A stretch of 64,000 nucleotides of DNA from Devosia sp. 66-14 (GCA_001899085.1 MKVB01000005.1:220916-284915); one strand, 5' to 3'; shown: positions 49,865 through 58,836, numbered from the stretch's first letter. A program made the numbers and translations. The notes: generated by a model not told the origin, from the sequence alone.

Positions 49865-50976
49865 GCCGGCTGCAATCCATCCTCGCCCTCGGCGCCCTGC
49901 TGTTCGCCGTGCTGACGCTGCTGCTGCCGATGGGCAATTTCGGCGGCGTGCCGGTCGCCACCTGGACCAGCATCCCGGCGCTTATCTTCCTCGCCGCGAC
50001 GCTGGCCGCGATCGGTGCATTCCGGTTGCGCGCGCCGACGCCGGCAACCGGCCTGCTCGCGGCAGCCGGCTGCGCGCTGCTGATCGGCTGGGTCGAGCCG
50101 ATGCAGGGAGCGCTTGCCGGGTTCTGGGCCCTGCTGGTTCTCACCTGGCTGTTATGCTGGCTGTTCGCCGAACAGCTCTCGGCCGATATCCGCCGGGGCC
50201 GGGTCAATGACGGCTTCGTCGGCTGGCTGGTGCCGGTGGCATTTGGCGTCGCCGTGCTGATCGCCTGGGAAGCCATCACTCGCGGCGCCAACGTACCGCA
50301 GGTGCTGTTGCCGGCGCCCAGCATGATCTGGGCGCGGCTCACGGCGTCGGTCCCGACCCTGGCGGCGGATTTCGTCCAGACCTTCAAGGCAGTGATCGTC
50401 GGCTTCACGCTCGGCTGCGGCGCGGGCTTCGTCGTCGCCATCCTGGTCGACCGTTCGCCGTTCCTCAAGCGCGGGCTGCTGCCGATCGGCAATTTCGTCT
50501 CGGCGCTGCCGATCATCGGCATCGCGCCGATCATGGTGATGTGGTTCGGTTTCGACTGGCCGTCAAAAGCTGCCGTGGTGGTGGCGATGACGTTCTTCCC
50601 GATGCTGGTGAACACGGTTGCCGGGCTCAATGCCTCGTCCTCGATCGAGCGCGACCTGATGCGCACCTATGCGGCGAACTACTGGGAAACGCTGCTGAAA
50701 CTGCGACTGCCGGCGGCAGGGCCGTTCATCTTCAACGCCTTGAAGATCAACTCGACTCTGGCGCTGATCGGCGCAATCGTAGCGGAATTCTTCGGCACCC
50801 CGATCGTGGGAATGGGGTTCCGGATATCGACCGAGGTCGGAAAGCTCAACATCGACCTGGTCTGGGCAGAAATCGCCGTGGCGGCGGTTGCAGGGTCTGC
50901 CTTCTATGGGGTCATCGCGCTCATCGAGCGCGCGGTGACCTTCTGGCATCCGTCGATCCGAGGTGGGCGGACATAA
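49861..50976 (+). CDS. ABC transporter permease 2 (BPD family, NitT/TauT-like)
   Basis: A 371-residue permease with an extra N-terminal half of about four membrane segments (to residue 105) before the usual core. The core includes VTRGANVPQVLLPAPSMIWA-like segment (ITRGANVPQVLLPAPSMIWA), FKAVIVGFTLGCGAGFVVAI and the coupling loop NASSSIERDLMRTYAANYWE. The stop TAA (50974-50976) lies inside the first unit of the tandem repeat at 50960-51040. The N-terminal extension is unusual for NitT/TauT permeases. Confidence 0.85.
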   Translation: MSRLQSILALGALLFAVLTLLLPMGNFGGVPVATWTSIPALIFLAATLAAIGAFRLRAPTPATGLLAAAGCALLIGWVEPMQGALAGFWALLVLTWLLCWLFAEQLSADIRRGRVNDGFVGWLVPVAFGVAVLIAWEAITRGANVPQVLLPAPSMIWARLTASVPTLAADFVQTFKAVIVGFTLGCGAGFVVAILVDRSPFLKRGLLPIGNFVSALPIIGIAPIMVMWFGFDWPSKAAVVVAMTFFPMLVNTVAGLNASSSIERDLMRTYAANYWETLLKLRLPAAGPFIFNALKINSTLALIGAIVAEFFGTPIVGMGFRISTEVGKLNIDLVWAEIAVAAVAGSAFYGVIALIERAVTFWHPSIRGGRT

Positions 50977-51040
50977 AGTCCGCTTGGCCGAGATGGGCGG
51001 ACGTAATGTCCGCCTGGCCGTGGTGGCCGGGCGTAACAGG
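50960..51040. repeat. Tandem 30-bp hairpin repeat between permease and binding-protein genes
   Basis: Two units at 50960-50989 and 50990-51019 and a degenerate third at 51020-51040. Each of the first two contains a hairpin, GCGGAC-ATAAA-GTCCGC and GCGGAC-GTAAT-GTCCGC. The first spans the stop codon of permease 2. They may stabilise the mRNA or affect binding-protein expression. Confidence 0.8.
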
Positions 51041-51056
51041 GGTAAGGGAAACGACA

Positions 51057-52031
51057 ATGAAGAAACTTCTTCTTGCATTGGCCGCGGGCGCGATGGCGCT
51101 TACCGCGTCCGCTGCGATGGCGCAGGACAAGCTGACGCTGCAGCTGAAGTGGGTGACGCAGGCGCAGTTCGCCGGCTACATCGTGGCCAAGGCGAAGGGC
51201 TTCTACAGCGACGAGAAGCTCGACGTGACGATCCTGCCGGGCGGCCCGAACGTGGCGCCGGAGCAGGTGATCGCCGGCGGCGGCGCCGACATCATCGTCG
51301 ACTGGATGGGCGGTGCGGCAGCGGCCCGCGACAAGGGCGTGCCGCTGGTCAACATCGCGCAACCGTTCAAGCGCTCCGGCCTCGAGCTGATCTGCCCGAA
51401 GGAAAACAACATCAACACCGTCGCCGACTTCAAGGGCAAGACGCTGGGCGTCTGGTTCTTCGGCAACGAGTATCCGTTCTTCGCCTGGATGAACAAGGAA
51501 GGCCTGTCGACGGCCGAAGGCGGCGACGTCAAGGTGCTGCAGCAGTCCTTCGACATCCAGCCGATGATCCAGAAGCAGGCCGACTGTATCTCGGTGATGA
51601 CCTATAACGAGTATGGCCAGGCGCTCGACGCCGGCTACGGCCCGGACAACCTGACCATCTTCAACTACACCGAGATGGGCAACGACCTGCTCGAGGACGG
51701 CCTCTACGTCATGGGCCCGACCCTCGACGATCCCGCCAAGGTCGATGCCTATACCCGCTTCGTGAAGGCCTCGATGAAGGGCTGGCAGTATGCGCTCGAC
51801 AATCCCGACGAGGCCGCGCAGATCGTGGTCGACTCCGATGATACCGGCGCTGCCGAGCTGAAGCACCAGCGCTACATGGTGGGCGAGGTGTCCAAGCTGG
51901 TCGACGCCACCAACCCGGCGCTCGACATGGCCGCCTACGACCGCACCATCAAGGCGCTGGTCGACCAGAAGATCATCAGCAAGGCCCCGGAAGGCGCCTA
52001 CACCACTGTGATCACCGACGCGCTGAAGTAA
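51057..52031 (+). CDS. ABC transporter substrate-binding protein, NMT1/THI5 family
   Basis: A 324-residue periplasmic binding protein. A signal peptide (about residues 1-22, ALTASAAMAQ) is followed by LTLQLKWVTQAQFAGYIVAK, VDWMGGAAAARDKGVPLVNI and PFKRSGLELICPKENN, typical of the thiamine-precursor/riboflavin/pyrimidine type NMT1/THI5 fold. AGGGGTAAGGG lies upstream of ATG 51057. Together with the pyrimidine enzymes, it would bind a pyrimidine-like ring, but the ligand is not known. Confidence 0.88.
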   Translation: MKKLLLALAAGAMALTASAAMAQDKLTLQLKWVTQAQFAGYIVAKAKGFYSDEKLDVTILPGGPNVAPEQVIAGGGADIIVDWMGGAAAARDKGVPLVNIAQPFKRSGLELICPKENNINTVADFKGKTLGVWFFGNEYPFFAWMNKEGLSTAEGGDVKVLQQSFDIQPMIQKQADCISVMTYNEYGQALDAGYGPDNLTIFNYTEMGNDLLEDGLYVMGPTLDDPAKVDAYTRFVKASMKGWQYALDNPDEAAQIVVDSDDTGAAELKHQRYMVGEVSKLVDATNPALDMAAYDRTIKALVDQKIISKAPEGAYTTVITDALK

Positions 52032-52053
52032 GCGGCGGGACGAGTGAATGACG

Positions 52054-52082
52054 AAGGCGGGGAGCGATCCCCGCCTTTTTTG
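52054..52082 (+). terminator. Rho-independent terminator of the pyrimidine/ABC operon
   Basis: A perfect 10-bp stem AAGGCGGGGA / TCCCCGCCTT with GCGA loop, then a run of five T residues, 23 bases beyond the binding-protein stop. It ends the operon beginning at the ureidopropionase or earlier. Confidence 0.92.
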
Positions 52083-52099
52083 TTTGCGGTGTCGTGCCA

Positions 52100-52235
52100 G
52101 CACCCCTCACCCGTCCCGGCTTCGCCGGTCCACCCTCTCCCCGACGGGGAGAGGAACCCCGACTGCGCAGTCGGCGCTCTGTTCTTCTCCCCGTCGGGGA
52201 GAAGGTGGCGCGCAGCGCCGGATGAGGGGTAAGCC
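52100..52235. repeat. Large palindromic intergenic repeat
   Basis: Outer arms CACCCCTCACCCG and GATGAGGGGT enclose CACCCTCTCCCCGACGGGGAG and TTCTCCCCGTCGGGGAGAAGG (each quoted in part), with GACTGCGCAGTCGG between. The element lies between convergent operons, the usual place, and shares its core with the repeats at 44.2, 44.65 and 62.3 kb. Confidence 0.85.
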
Positions 52236-52249
52236 ACTGGCCGTGGCGA

Positions 52250-54223
52250 TCAGCTGCCGATCACCCCGCCATCGTCCTTGCTGATCACCACCAGCGAGGG
52301 ACGCGGGCCGTGGCCGTCGATGAAGTCGGGCCAGTTGGTGCCGGCATCGGCGATCGAGGTGGAGTCCTCGCCATCCTCGAGACGCAGTTCGCCCGGGTGC
52401 TGGATGGAGAGGAACATGGTCTTGCCATCCGGAGTGAAGGCCGGCGAGCAGACCTCCGAGCCGACCGGCGGCAGGTAGAACAGCTTGGGCAGAGCCTTGC
52501 CGTTGCCTTCGGTGTCGGTGGCGTAGAGGGCGTCGTTGAAGCCGGCATCGGGCGGACCGTCAGTGGTGACCCAGAGGCGGCCGGCAGGGTCGACCGACAG
52601 GTTGTCGGGATCGGTGAACCAGCCATTGGCCGAGGTTTCGGGGTGGCAGAGCGCATGCGCGGCAGGGTCGGTCGGGTCACCGCAGAGGATGAAGGCGTCC
52701 CAGGTGTAGTCGGTCGCCGCGTGATCCGGCGCATCAGGGGCGCCCGGCGGGGTGATCTCGAGGATGTGCCCGTCGGGGTTGGGCGCACGGGTATTGGCGA
52801 CATTGACCTGTTCGCCCGCATCGCCCTCGCCGGCCGGCAGGCGATCCTCGTTCTCGGTCATGGCGATATAGACGCGACCGGTTTTCGGGTGCGGCACGAA
52901 GCCTTCGGGCGCATCCATCGGGGTGGCGCCGAGCAGGTCGGCGGCCATGCGGGTGCGCAGCACCACGTCGGCCTGGGTGTGGAAACCGTTCTCCGGCGTC
53001 AGCGGCCCCTGCCCCTGCACCAGCGGCAGCCAGGAGAGCTTCCCGTCGGCATCGAAGCGCGCGGTATAGAGCGTGCCCTCGTCGAGCAGGTCCTTGTTGG
53101 CGGCGCGGTCGGTGGGGTTCCACGGCTTGGAGGTGACGAACTTGTACAGATACTCGAAGTCGTCATCGTCACCCATGTAGAGGACGACGCGGCCATCGGG
53201 CGCCACCGCCACCTGCGCGCCCTCGTGGGTGAAGCGGCCGAGCGCGGTGCGCTTCACCGGCTTGGCCGTGGGATCGAACGGATCGACTTCCACCACCCAG
53301 TCGAATTTCAGCCATTCGTTCGGCTCGTTCTCGAACTTCAGGCGGGCATCGACCCGGCCCAGGGCATAGCCGTCATTCTCTTCCTCGTCCCAGCCCTGGC
53401 GTTCGACCAGTTCCTGGTCGGGGAGCGTGGTGTAGTCGCCGGCAAAGATGTCCATGCCGCCTTCCTCGCCCGAGAGCATGGTGCCCCACGGGGTGATGCC
53501 GCCCGAGCAGTTGGAGATCGAGCCGAAGACGATGGTGCCGGTGGGGTCGATGCTGGTCTTCAGGCGATCGTCGCCGGCGGCAGGGCCGCTGAGCCGCATC
53601 TCGGTGCCCATATGGACGCGGCGGTTGTACTGGCCATCGGTGACCACCTGCCACTCGGCGCCCGACTTTTTCACCTCGACGACGGAGATGCCGGTGGAGG
53701 CGGCAACGGCGCGGATCTGCTCGTCGGTCAGCTTGTCGCGATAGTCCTCGTCGGTCATGCCGGGGAACATCAGGTAGGGCGAGGCATATTCGTGGTTGAC
53801 CACGAGCAGGCCATGGTCGTTGGAGGCGCTGCCCTGCGGCAGCGGCAGAAAGGCGGTGAAGTCGTTATTGTAGCCGAACTGCTTTTCGGCTGCGGCGCCG
53901 TCGAGGGCGGCGGGATCGAAATCCGGGCTGTCGGCAAACAGCTTGTCGCCCCACTTGAGGAGAATCTGGCGCCCGTAGCCTTCGGGCCAGTGGTCGGTCT
54001 TGTCGGTGACGCGGCTGAGCTCGGGGAAGGTCAGGCTCGAGGGCGAGTTGGTCGCGGCGGCGGCCCGGCTGAAGCCGAGGCCGGAGGTGGCGAGCGCGGT
54101 GCCGGCGAGCAGCCCCTTCAGCACGGTGCGGCGTGAATAGCCCTCGGCCATCAGGTCGGAGTACTTGGTGGTGAAAGACTGGCGGCGCGTCGGGCGCGCG
54201 CGGCTCTTCAAACGATCGGTCAT
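52250..54223 (-). CDS. phoX: PhoX-family alkaline phosphatase
   Basis: A 657-residue calcium/iron-type phosphatase (DUF839). The Tat signal is visible as YSRRTVLKGLLAGTALATSG at about residues 28-47. Family segments are LLVVNHEYASPYLMFPG, GGITPWGTMLSGEEGG, RVVLYMGDDDDFEYLYKFV and GLWVTTDGPPD-type region (RLWVTTDGPPDAGFN). Exported folded, it would free phosphate from organic esters. ATG 54223 is preferred since it gives a normal Tat peptide. An array of PhoB half-sites lies 55 bases upstream. Confidence 0.92.
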   Translation of the reverse strand: MTDRLKSRARPTRRQSFTTKYSDLMAEGYSRRTVLKGLLAGTALATSGLGFSRAAAATNSPSSLTFPELSRVTDKTDHWPEGYGRQILLKWGDKLFADSPDFDPAALDGAAAEKQFGYNNDFTAFLPLPQGSASNDHGLLVVNHEYASPYLMFPGMTDEDYRDKLTDEQIRAVAASTGISVVEVKKSGAEWQVVTDGQYNRRVHMGTEMRLSGPAAGDDRLKTSIDPTGTIVFGSISNCSGGITPWGTMLSGEEGGMDIFAGDYTTLPDQELVERQGWDEEENDGYALGRVDARLKFENEPNEWLKFDWVVEVDPFDPTAKPVKRTALGRFTHEGAQVAVAPDGRVVLYMGDDDDFEYLYKFVTSKPWNPTDRAANKDLLDEGTLYTARFDADGKLSWLPLVQGQGPLTPENGFHTQADVVLRTRMAADLLGATPMDAPEGFVPHPKTGRVYIAMTENEDRLPAGEGDAGEQVNVANTRAPNPDGHILEITPPGAPDAPDHAATDYTWDAFILCGDPTDPAAHALCHPETSANGWFTDPDNLSVDPAGRLWVTTDGPPDAGFNDALYATDTEGNGKALPKLFYLPPVGSEVCSPAFTPDGKTMFLSIQHPGELRLEDGEDSTSIADAGTNWPDFIDGHGPRPSLVVISKDDGGVIGS

Positions 54224-54266
54224 TGTGACGCTCCCTGGAATTGCGGGGGAGCCGTGCACCCGGGAG

Positions 54267-54306
54267 GCGACGCTGCCATGACGGATGGATGACGGTGAGG
54301 TGACGG
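54267..54306 (-). promoter_or_regulatory. Pho-box array upstream of phoX
   Basis: On the minus strand CCGTCAC, CCGTCAT and CCGTCAT recur at exactly 11-base intervals (54306-54300, 54295-54289, 54284-54278), with a weaker GCGTCGC at 54273-54267. This is the arrangement of PhoB half-sites (CTGTCAT type), ending 44 bases before the phoX start codon. Confidence 0.8.
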
Positions 54307-54393
54307 GGTGCGGCACTGGCTCGACAGGAGTGCTCTTGCGTCCGCCAGAAGGGGCGAGGGGGCGCTCATTGCACAGCCGGTGATGAAGTTCAC

Positions 54394-56199
54394 CTACCCT
54401 GCGGCGCGCTGCTCCAGCGGGGCCTCGGGCATGGCGTCCTCGGCGCCCAGCACGAGGCGGCGGACCGCGTCGCGGGACATCGGCCGCGAGATCAGGTAGC
54501 CCTGCGCCTCGGTATAGCCGGCGGCGTGCACGCCGCGCAGCTGCTCTGGCGTCTCGATGCCTTCTGCGGTCGTCGCCATCATCAGGCGGGCGCCGATATC
54601 GGCCACCGCCGCGACGATGGTCTCGGCGCCCTCGGCGCTGTCGAGCGCCCGGATGAAGGTGCCGTCGATCTTGATCTTGTCGAAAGGAAAGGCCAGCAGG
54701 TAGCCAAGCGCCGAGAAGCCGGTGCCGAAATCGTCGAGGGCGATGCGCACCCCGAGCGCGCGCAACTGGCGCAGCGTGTCGAGGCTCTGCTCGGAGTTCT
54801 CGAGAAACACCGACTCGGTGATCTCGATCTCGACCCGCTCATGGCCGATGCCGGAGGCGGCGAGCGCCTGCACCAGGGTGGTGATCAGGCTGCCGCGGAC
54901 CAGCTGCACTGAGGAGACGTTGACGGCGATCTTCAGCTCGCCCGGCCAGCGGGCCGCCTCGGCCAGGGCCTCGCGGATCACCCAATTGCCGATCGGCACG
55001 ATCAGCCCGGTCTCTTCGGCCACCGGGATGAAGTCGGACGGCGGAACCAGGCCGCGCTCGGGGTGCTGCCAGCGCAACAGCGCCTCGAAGCCCGAGAACG
55101 CGTGGGTGCGCAGGTTGAGAATGGGCTGGAAGTGGAGCTCGAACTCGCCGAACTCGAGGGCCCGCCGCAGGTCGGCCTCGAGGCGACGGCGGTCGACGCC
55201 GATGCGATTGAGCTCGGGCTCGAAGCTCCTGATGCCGCCGCGCCCCTCGCGCTTGGCAGCGTAGAGCGCGATATCGGCATTGTGCAGCAGTTCGTCGGGT
55301 TCGCTGCCGTCGGAGGCGGCGACCGCGATGCCGATGCCGACCGCGATGCTGACCACCTGCCCATCGAGATCGTAGGGCGCGAGGGTGGCGGCGCAGATGC
55401 TGGTAGCGAGGGCGTGGGCAGTCTCACCGTCACCACCGCGATGCAGCACGGCGAACTCGTCGCCACCCATGCGCGCCGCGCTGTCCAGCGGCCCCAGGCA
55501 GGCCCCCATGCGCGCCGCGAACTGACGCAGCAGGGCGTCGCCCGCGGCGTGGCCGAGGGTGTCGTTGATGGCCTTGAAGCCATCGAGATCGAGACAGAGC
55601 ACGGCAAAGCCGCTGGTCCGGCCGATATCCTGGAAGGCATTGCCGACGCGACGATAGAACAGCGTGCGATTGGGCAGCCCGGTCAATGCATCGTGGTAGG
55701 CGAGGTGAGTGAGCTCGGCCTGCATGTTGTGCAGTTCGGTCACGTCCTTATGGGTCGAGATCCAGCCGCCATCGTCGATCGGCTGGTGGGTCATCGAAAT
55801 CACCTGGCCGGAGTTGAGCCGGTGAATGCCGCCCAGCGTGCGATGTTCGCGGACTGCGCTCAGCCGATCGGCCACGTAATCCTCGACGTCGTCGCCCACA
55901 TGGGTGTTGCCGGCGACGCGGGCCTCGAGGATCTGGCGGAAGGTGGTGCCGCGCCGCCCCAGCTCGGGCGGCAGCCGGTAAATGTCGAGGAACTGCTGGT
56001 TGCACAGCACCAGCCGCCCCTGCCGGTCATAGAGCGAAACGCCATGCGCCAGGTTGTCGAGAATGGCGTGCAGGCGCAGGTCCTGCGCGTGCAGCTTGCT
56101 GCGCGCCAGGCTCAGCGAGCGGGAGAGCTTCAGCAGCTCGGCGCCATGCGGCTCGGGGGCCGCCGTCGCCTCGGGATTGGTCTTTCCGGTCTTTGGCAA
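54394..56199 (-). CDS. PAS-GGDEF-EAL c-di-GMP protein
   Basis: A 601-residue cytoplasmic protein. An N-terminal coiled-coil-like helix (LKLSRSLSLARSKLHAQDLR), a PAS-like sensor domain (LDNLAHGVSLYDRQGRLVLC), a GGDEF domain with intact ARMGGDEFAVL and DALTGLPNR, and an EAL domain with FEALLRWQHPERGLVPPSDF, IEITESVFLENS, LDDFGTGFSALGYL and AEGIE. Both enzyme domains keep key residues, so either activity is possible. No membrane segment. It is a single gene, divergent by 79 bases from no other: next is the GNAT on the same strand. Confidence 0.88.
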   Translation of the reverse strand: MPKTGKTNPEATAAPEPHGAELLKLSRSLSLARSKLHAQDLRLHAILDNLAHGVSLYDRQGRLVLCNQQFLDIYRLPPELGRRGTTFRQILEARVAGNTHVGDDVEDYVADRLSAVREHRTLGGIHRLNSGQVISMTHQPIDDGGWISTHKDVTELHNMQAELTHLAYHDALTGLPNRTLFYRRVGNAFQDIGRTSGFAVLCLDLDGFKAINDTLGHAAGDALLRQFAARMGACLGPLDSAARMGGDEFAVLHRGGDGETAHALATSICAATLAPYDLDGQVVSIAVGIGIAVAASDGSEPDELLHNADIALYAAKREGRGGIRSFEPELNRIGVDRRRLEADLRRALEFGEFELHFQPILNLRTHAFSGFEALLRWQHPERGLVPPSDFIPVAEETGLIVPIGNWVIREALAEAARWPGELKIAVNVSSVQLVRGSLITTLVQALAASGIGHERVEIEITESVFLENSEQSLDTLRQLRALGVRIALDDFGTGFSALGYLLAFPFDKIKIDGTFIRALDSAEGAETIVAAVADIGARLMMATTAEGIETPEQLRGVHAAGYTEAQGYLISRPMSRDAVRRLVLGAEDAMPEAPLEQRAAG

Positions 56200-56286
56200 T
56201 GCGCAGGAGCCCCGGAAATCCCAAGGAAATCGAAGCTCATAACCTAGCGGCAGCGAGTAAATGCAAGGTTAGTCGGCATGCTGCAT

Positions 56287-56769
56287 TCAATCCGACTTGG
56301 GTGGGCGCAGCATTGCCTTGTAGATGCCGGGCTCGGACTTGGGGATCACCATGGCATCGAGCCGCTTCTGGTAGAACTCGACCGGGCCGGCACCGCCGAT
56401 GACGCCGTAACCGTAGCCCGCCTCGCGCATGCCGCGGAGGGTGGCGATCAGCAGGGCCTCGCCGATCCCCTGCCCGCGCGCCGCCTCGTCGACGCCGGTG
56501 GGGCCGAAAAAGCCCTTGGCGGTGGCGTCGTGGCAGGCGAAGCCGAGCAGCTGGTTGTCCCTGACGGCGATCCAGCAGGTGACCGGCAGGTGGCTCATCG
56601 CCGCTTCGACCTCGGACACCCAGAACGGGCTGAAATGCTTGCCCACCCAGGCGGTGACGACGTGCCGCTCGGGCGGCAGGGCGCGGCGGACGGTGACCCC
56701 GGCCGCCTTCACCTTTGCTTCAGAGGCAATGTCCGGCAGGTCATACAGCCGGACCAGCAGATCGCCCAT
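56287..56769 (-). CDS. GNAT-family N-acetyltransferase
   Basis: A 160-residue acetyltransferase. The acetyl-CoA binding motif is AARGQGIGEALLIATLRGMR (Q/RxxGxG/A form) at about residues 87-106, preceded by strand LGFACHDATAKGFFGPTGVD. AGYGYGVIGGAGPVEFYQKR continues the fold. The acceptor is unknown. It lies 101 bases after the GH20 gene on the same strand, beyond a hairpin. Confidence 0.87.
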   Translation of the reverse strand: MGDLLVRLYDLPDIASEAKVKAAGVTVRRALPPERHVVTAWVGKHFSPFWVSEVEAAMSHLPVTCWIAVRDNQLLGFACHDATAKGFFGPTGVDEAARGQGIGEALLIATLRGMREAGYGYGVIGGAGPVEFYQKRLDAMVIPKSEPGIYKAMLRPPKSD

Positions 56770-56790
56770 TGTCCTACGGTCCTTCCAAAG

Positions 56791-56831
56791 CGAGATCAGG
56801 AAAAGTTGCAGACTTTTCCGCTTCGATCTCG
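56791..56831. terminator. Nested hairpin after the GH20 gene
   Basis: Inner arms GGAAAAGT and ACTTTTCC (56799-56806, 56812-56819) lie within outer arms CGAGATC and GATCTCG (56791-56797, 56825-56831). The whole can fold on either strand. It lies 38 bases beyond the GH20 stop. The inner part resembles a recurrent Rhizobiales intergenic sequence from memory. Confidence 0.55.
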
Positions 56832-56869
56832 CGTCACAACACGGAGCAGGAGTGCGAATGCAATCCTGC

Positions 56870-58807
56870 TCAGAATCCTTCGTAGCGACCGTAAAGGTTC
56901 GGCATCAGGCCGACCAGCGCCTTGAAGCGGTTGAAATCGCGGTTGGAACTCCAGCCGGTTTCAGCAATGGCCGACAGGCGCGGGAAGACCAGCCGGTCGA
57001 ACACGGCGCGGTCGGTCATCGGCTCGGACCAGATACACGCCTGGACGCCGAGCAGCCTGCTGCGCTCGCCGTCGCCCCAGCCGGCGGTCGGCTCGAAGGC
57101 GTAGGCCTTCTCGGGCGACGACCAGCCGGCCCAGGCGGCCCCGCATTCGTGCCAATCCTCGGTATTGGCCATGTCGAGATAGTAGGCCTGCCCCGGCGCG
57201 ACGACGACGTCGTAGCCCTCGGCCGCCAGTTGCTGGCTGCCTTCCTGGGTCTTCCAGCCGACGAGGTAGCAATTGGCCTTGTCGATGCCGCCGCCATGCG
57301 AGGCCTCTTCCCAGGCGCCGGTCAATTTGCCCTTGGAGGTCAGATAGGTCTGCAGGCGCTGCAGGAAGCGGGCCTGCAGCGGCGCCGCGCCGGTGACGCC
57401 CAGTTCCTTGCGCAACTTGTTGGCCGCCGGCGAGGAATGCCAGGCATCCTCGGGCACCTCATCGGCGCCGACGTGGAAATAGCGCGAGGGGAAGAGTTCG
57501 ACCATCTCGTCGATGATCGCCTCTACCACGCCATAGGTGGCTTCCACCGCCGGGTTGAGGCAGTTGTTGGGGAAGCTCTGGATCGAATAATACGGGGCAT
57601 TCTCGCCCGGGTCGCGCAGCGCCGGAATGGCCTGCAGCATGGCATAGCAGTGGCCCGGCATGTCGATCTCGGGCACCACGTCGACGCCGACTTCGCCGGC
57701 GAAAGCGACGATGTCACGGATATCGGCCTTCGAATAATAGCCACCGGTGCGCTCGGGCCCGGAGCCGAGCAGCGGCGGCACCGGCATGCCGTAGCCGCGC
57801 CAGGCCCCCTTGCCGGTGAGCTGCGGGTAGGCATCGATCTCGACGCGCCAGGACTCGTCGTCGCTCAGGTGCCAGTGCAGCACGTTGAGCTTGTTCCAGG
57901 CGAGGATGGCGATGAAGCGCTCGACCTCGTCCCTGGCGTAGTAGCGGCGGGCGACATCGAGGTGGCTGCCGCGCCACGCCATCGCCGGTCTATCCTCGAT
58001 ACGGCCGGCGGTAGGGAAGTTGAACTGGCGCAAATGGAGGCGCGCGCCGCGCAGGATCTGGCCGAGCGTGATCAGGCCATAGAGCAGGCCGGTCTCGGTT
58101 TCGCCGACGATCCGGGCGCGCTCGGCGGAGAACTCGATGGCGTAGCCTTCCTTGCCACCGGCGCCGACGCTGAGCTCGACCGGGAAGCCGCCTTCATGCG
58201 CCGGACGGACGAGGCCTTCGCCGGGGAACAGTTTTTCGGTCAGCTTGCCGAAGGCCGCTGCGGCGGACTTGCCGACCGCCGAGGAGATCGGGGCAAGACC
58301 GGCAGGTGCGGTGCGGCGGCCGGAAACCGCGACGTCCTGTGGCCAGGGAACGATCGACACCGGCACCGGCGGGTGCTCGGGCACCTCGTAGATGGCGGTG
58401 CCCTTCTTGCGCACGGCGTCACTGCCCTCGCGCCGGGTCGGCACGGTACGCAGCGAGCGCGTCGTGCCGTCGGCGAGGATAAGGAAACCGGTGGTGGCGC
58501 CGTCGGTCCAGTGGCGGATCGGGTAATCGAGCTTCAGAACATCAATGGTCCAGCGGGCGCCGGGAGCCAGAACAAAGCCGCGCTCGGGCGCCAGCTCGCA
58601 GAAATTGGAGAGCTGGGTCACCACTTTGGCACCGACGAGCTCGGCATCATCGCTGATCCGCGCCGGGCCGGAAATGCCGAGCCGGAAATCGCGCAGCGCC
58701 TCACCGGTGTCGTTGGTGAGCATCAGCCGGTAGCGCGAGGCCACGCCTTCGGCGGCCGGACGCCACTCGGTTGCCAGCGTCACACCATCATACCAATCAG
58801 CGACCAT
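56870..58807 (-). CDS. Beta-N-acetylhexosaminidase, GH20
   Basis: A 645-residue glycosidase. An N-terminal beta domain (carbohydrate-binding-like), a GH20b domain, then the TIM barrel. Catalytic Asp-Glu is in YFHVGADEVPEDAW; HWHLSDDESWRVEIDAYPQL and EIDMPGHCYAMLQA give the substrate site. It removes terminal GlcNAc/GalNAc from chitin fragments or glycans. ATG 58807 follows GGAGTGG; no signal peptide, so it is likely cytoplasmic. It is 29 bases after the D-threonine-aldolase-like gene on the same strand. Confidence 0.92.
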   Translation of the reverse strand: MVADWYDGVTLATEWRPAAEGVASRYRLMLTNDTGEALRDFRLGISGPARISDDAELVGAKVVTQLSNFCELAPERGFVLAPGARWTIDVLKLDYPIRHWTDGATTGFLILADGTTRSLRTVPTRREGSDAVRKKGTAIYEVPEHPPVPVSIVPWPQDVAVSGRRTAPAGLAPISSAVGKSAAAAFGKLTEKLFPGEGLVRPAHEGGFPVELSVGAGGKEGYAIEFSAERARIVGETETGLLYGLITLGQILRGARLHLRQFNFPTAGRIEDRPAMAWRGSHLDVARRYYARDEVERFIAILAWNKLNVLHWHLSDDESWRVEIDAYPQLTGKGAWRGYGMPVPPLLGSGPERTGGYYSKADIRDIVAFAGEVGVDVVPEIDMPGHCYAMLQAIPALRDPGENAPYYSIQSFPNNCLNPAVEATYGVVEAIIDEMVELFPSRYFHVGADEVPEDAWHSSPAANKLRKELGVTGAAPLQARFLQRLQTYLTSKGKLTGAWEEASHGGGIDKANCYLVGWKTQEGSQQLAAEGYDVVVAPGQAYYLDMANTEDWHECGAAWAGWSSPEKAYAFEPTAGWGDGERSRLLGVQACIWSEPMTDRAVFDRLVFPRLSAIAETGWSSNRDFNRFKALVGLMPNLYGRYEGF

Positions 58808-58836
58808 TTGAATACCACTCCCTTGCGGGGGCAGTT

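Noticed and set aside
52310-54136. A 608-codon forward frame opposite phoX
   Set aside because: It is the antisense image of phoX with biased composition.
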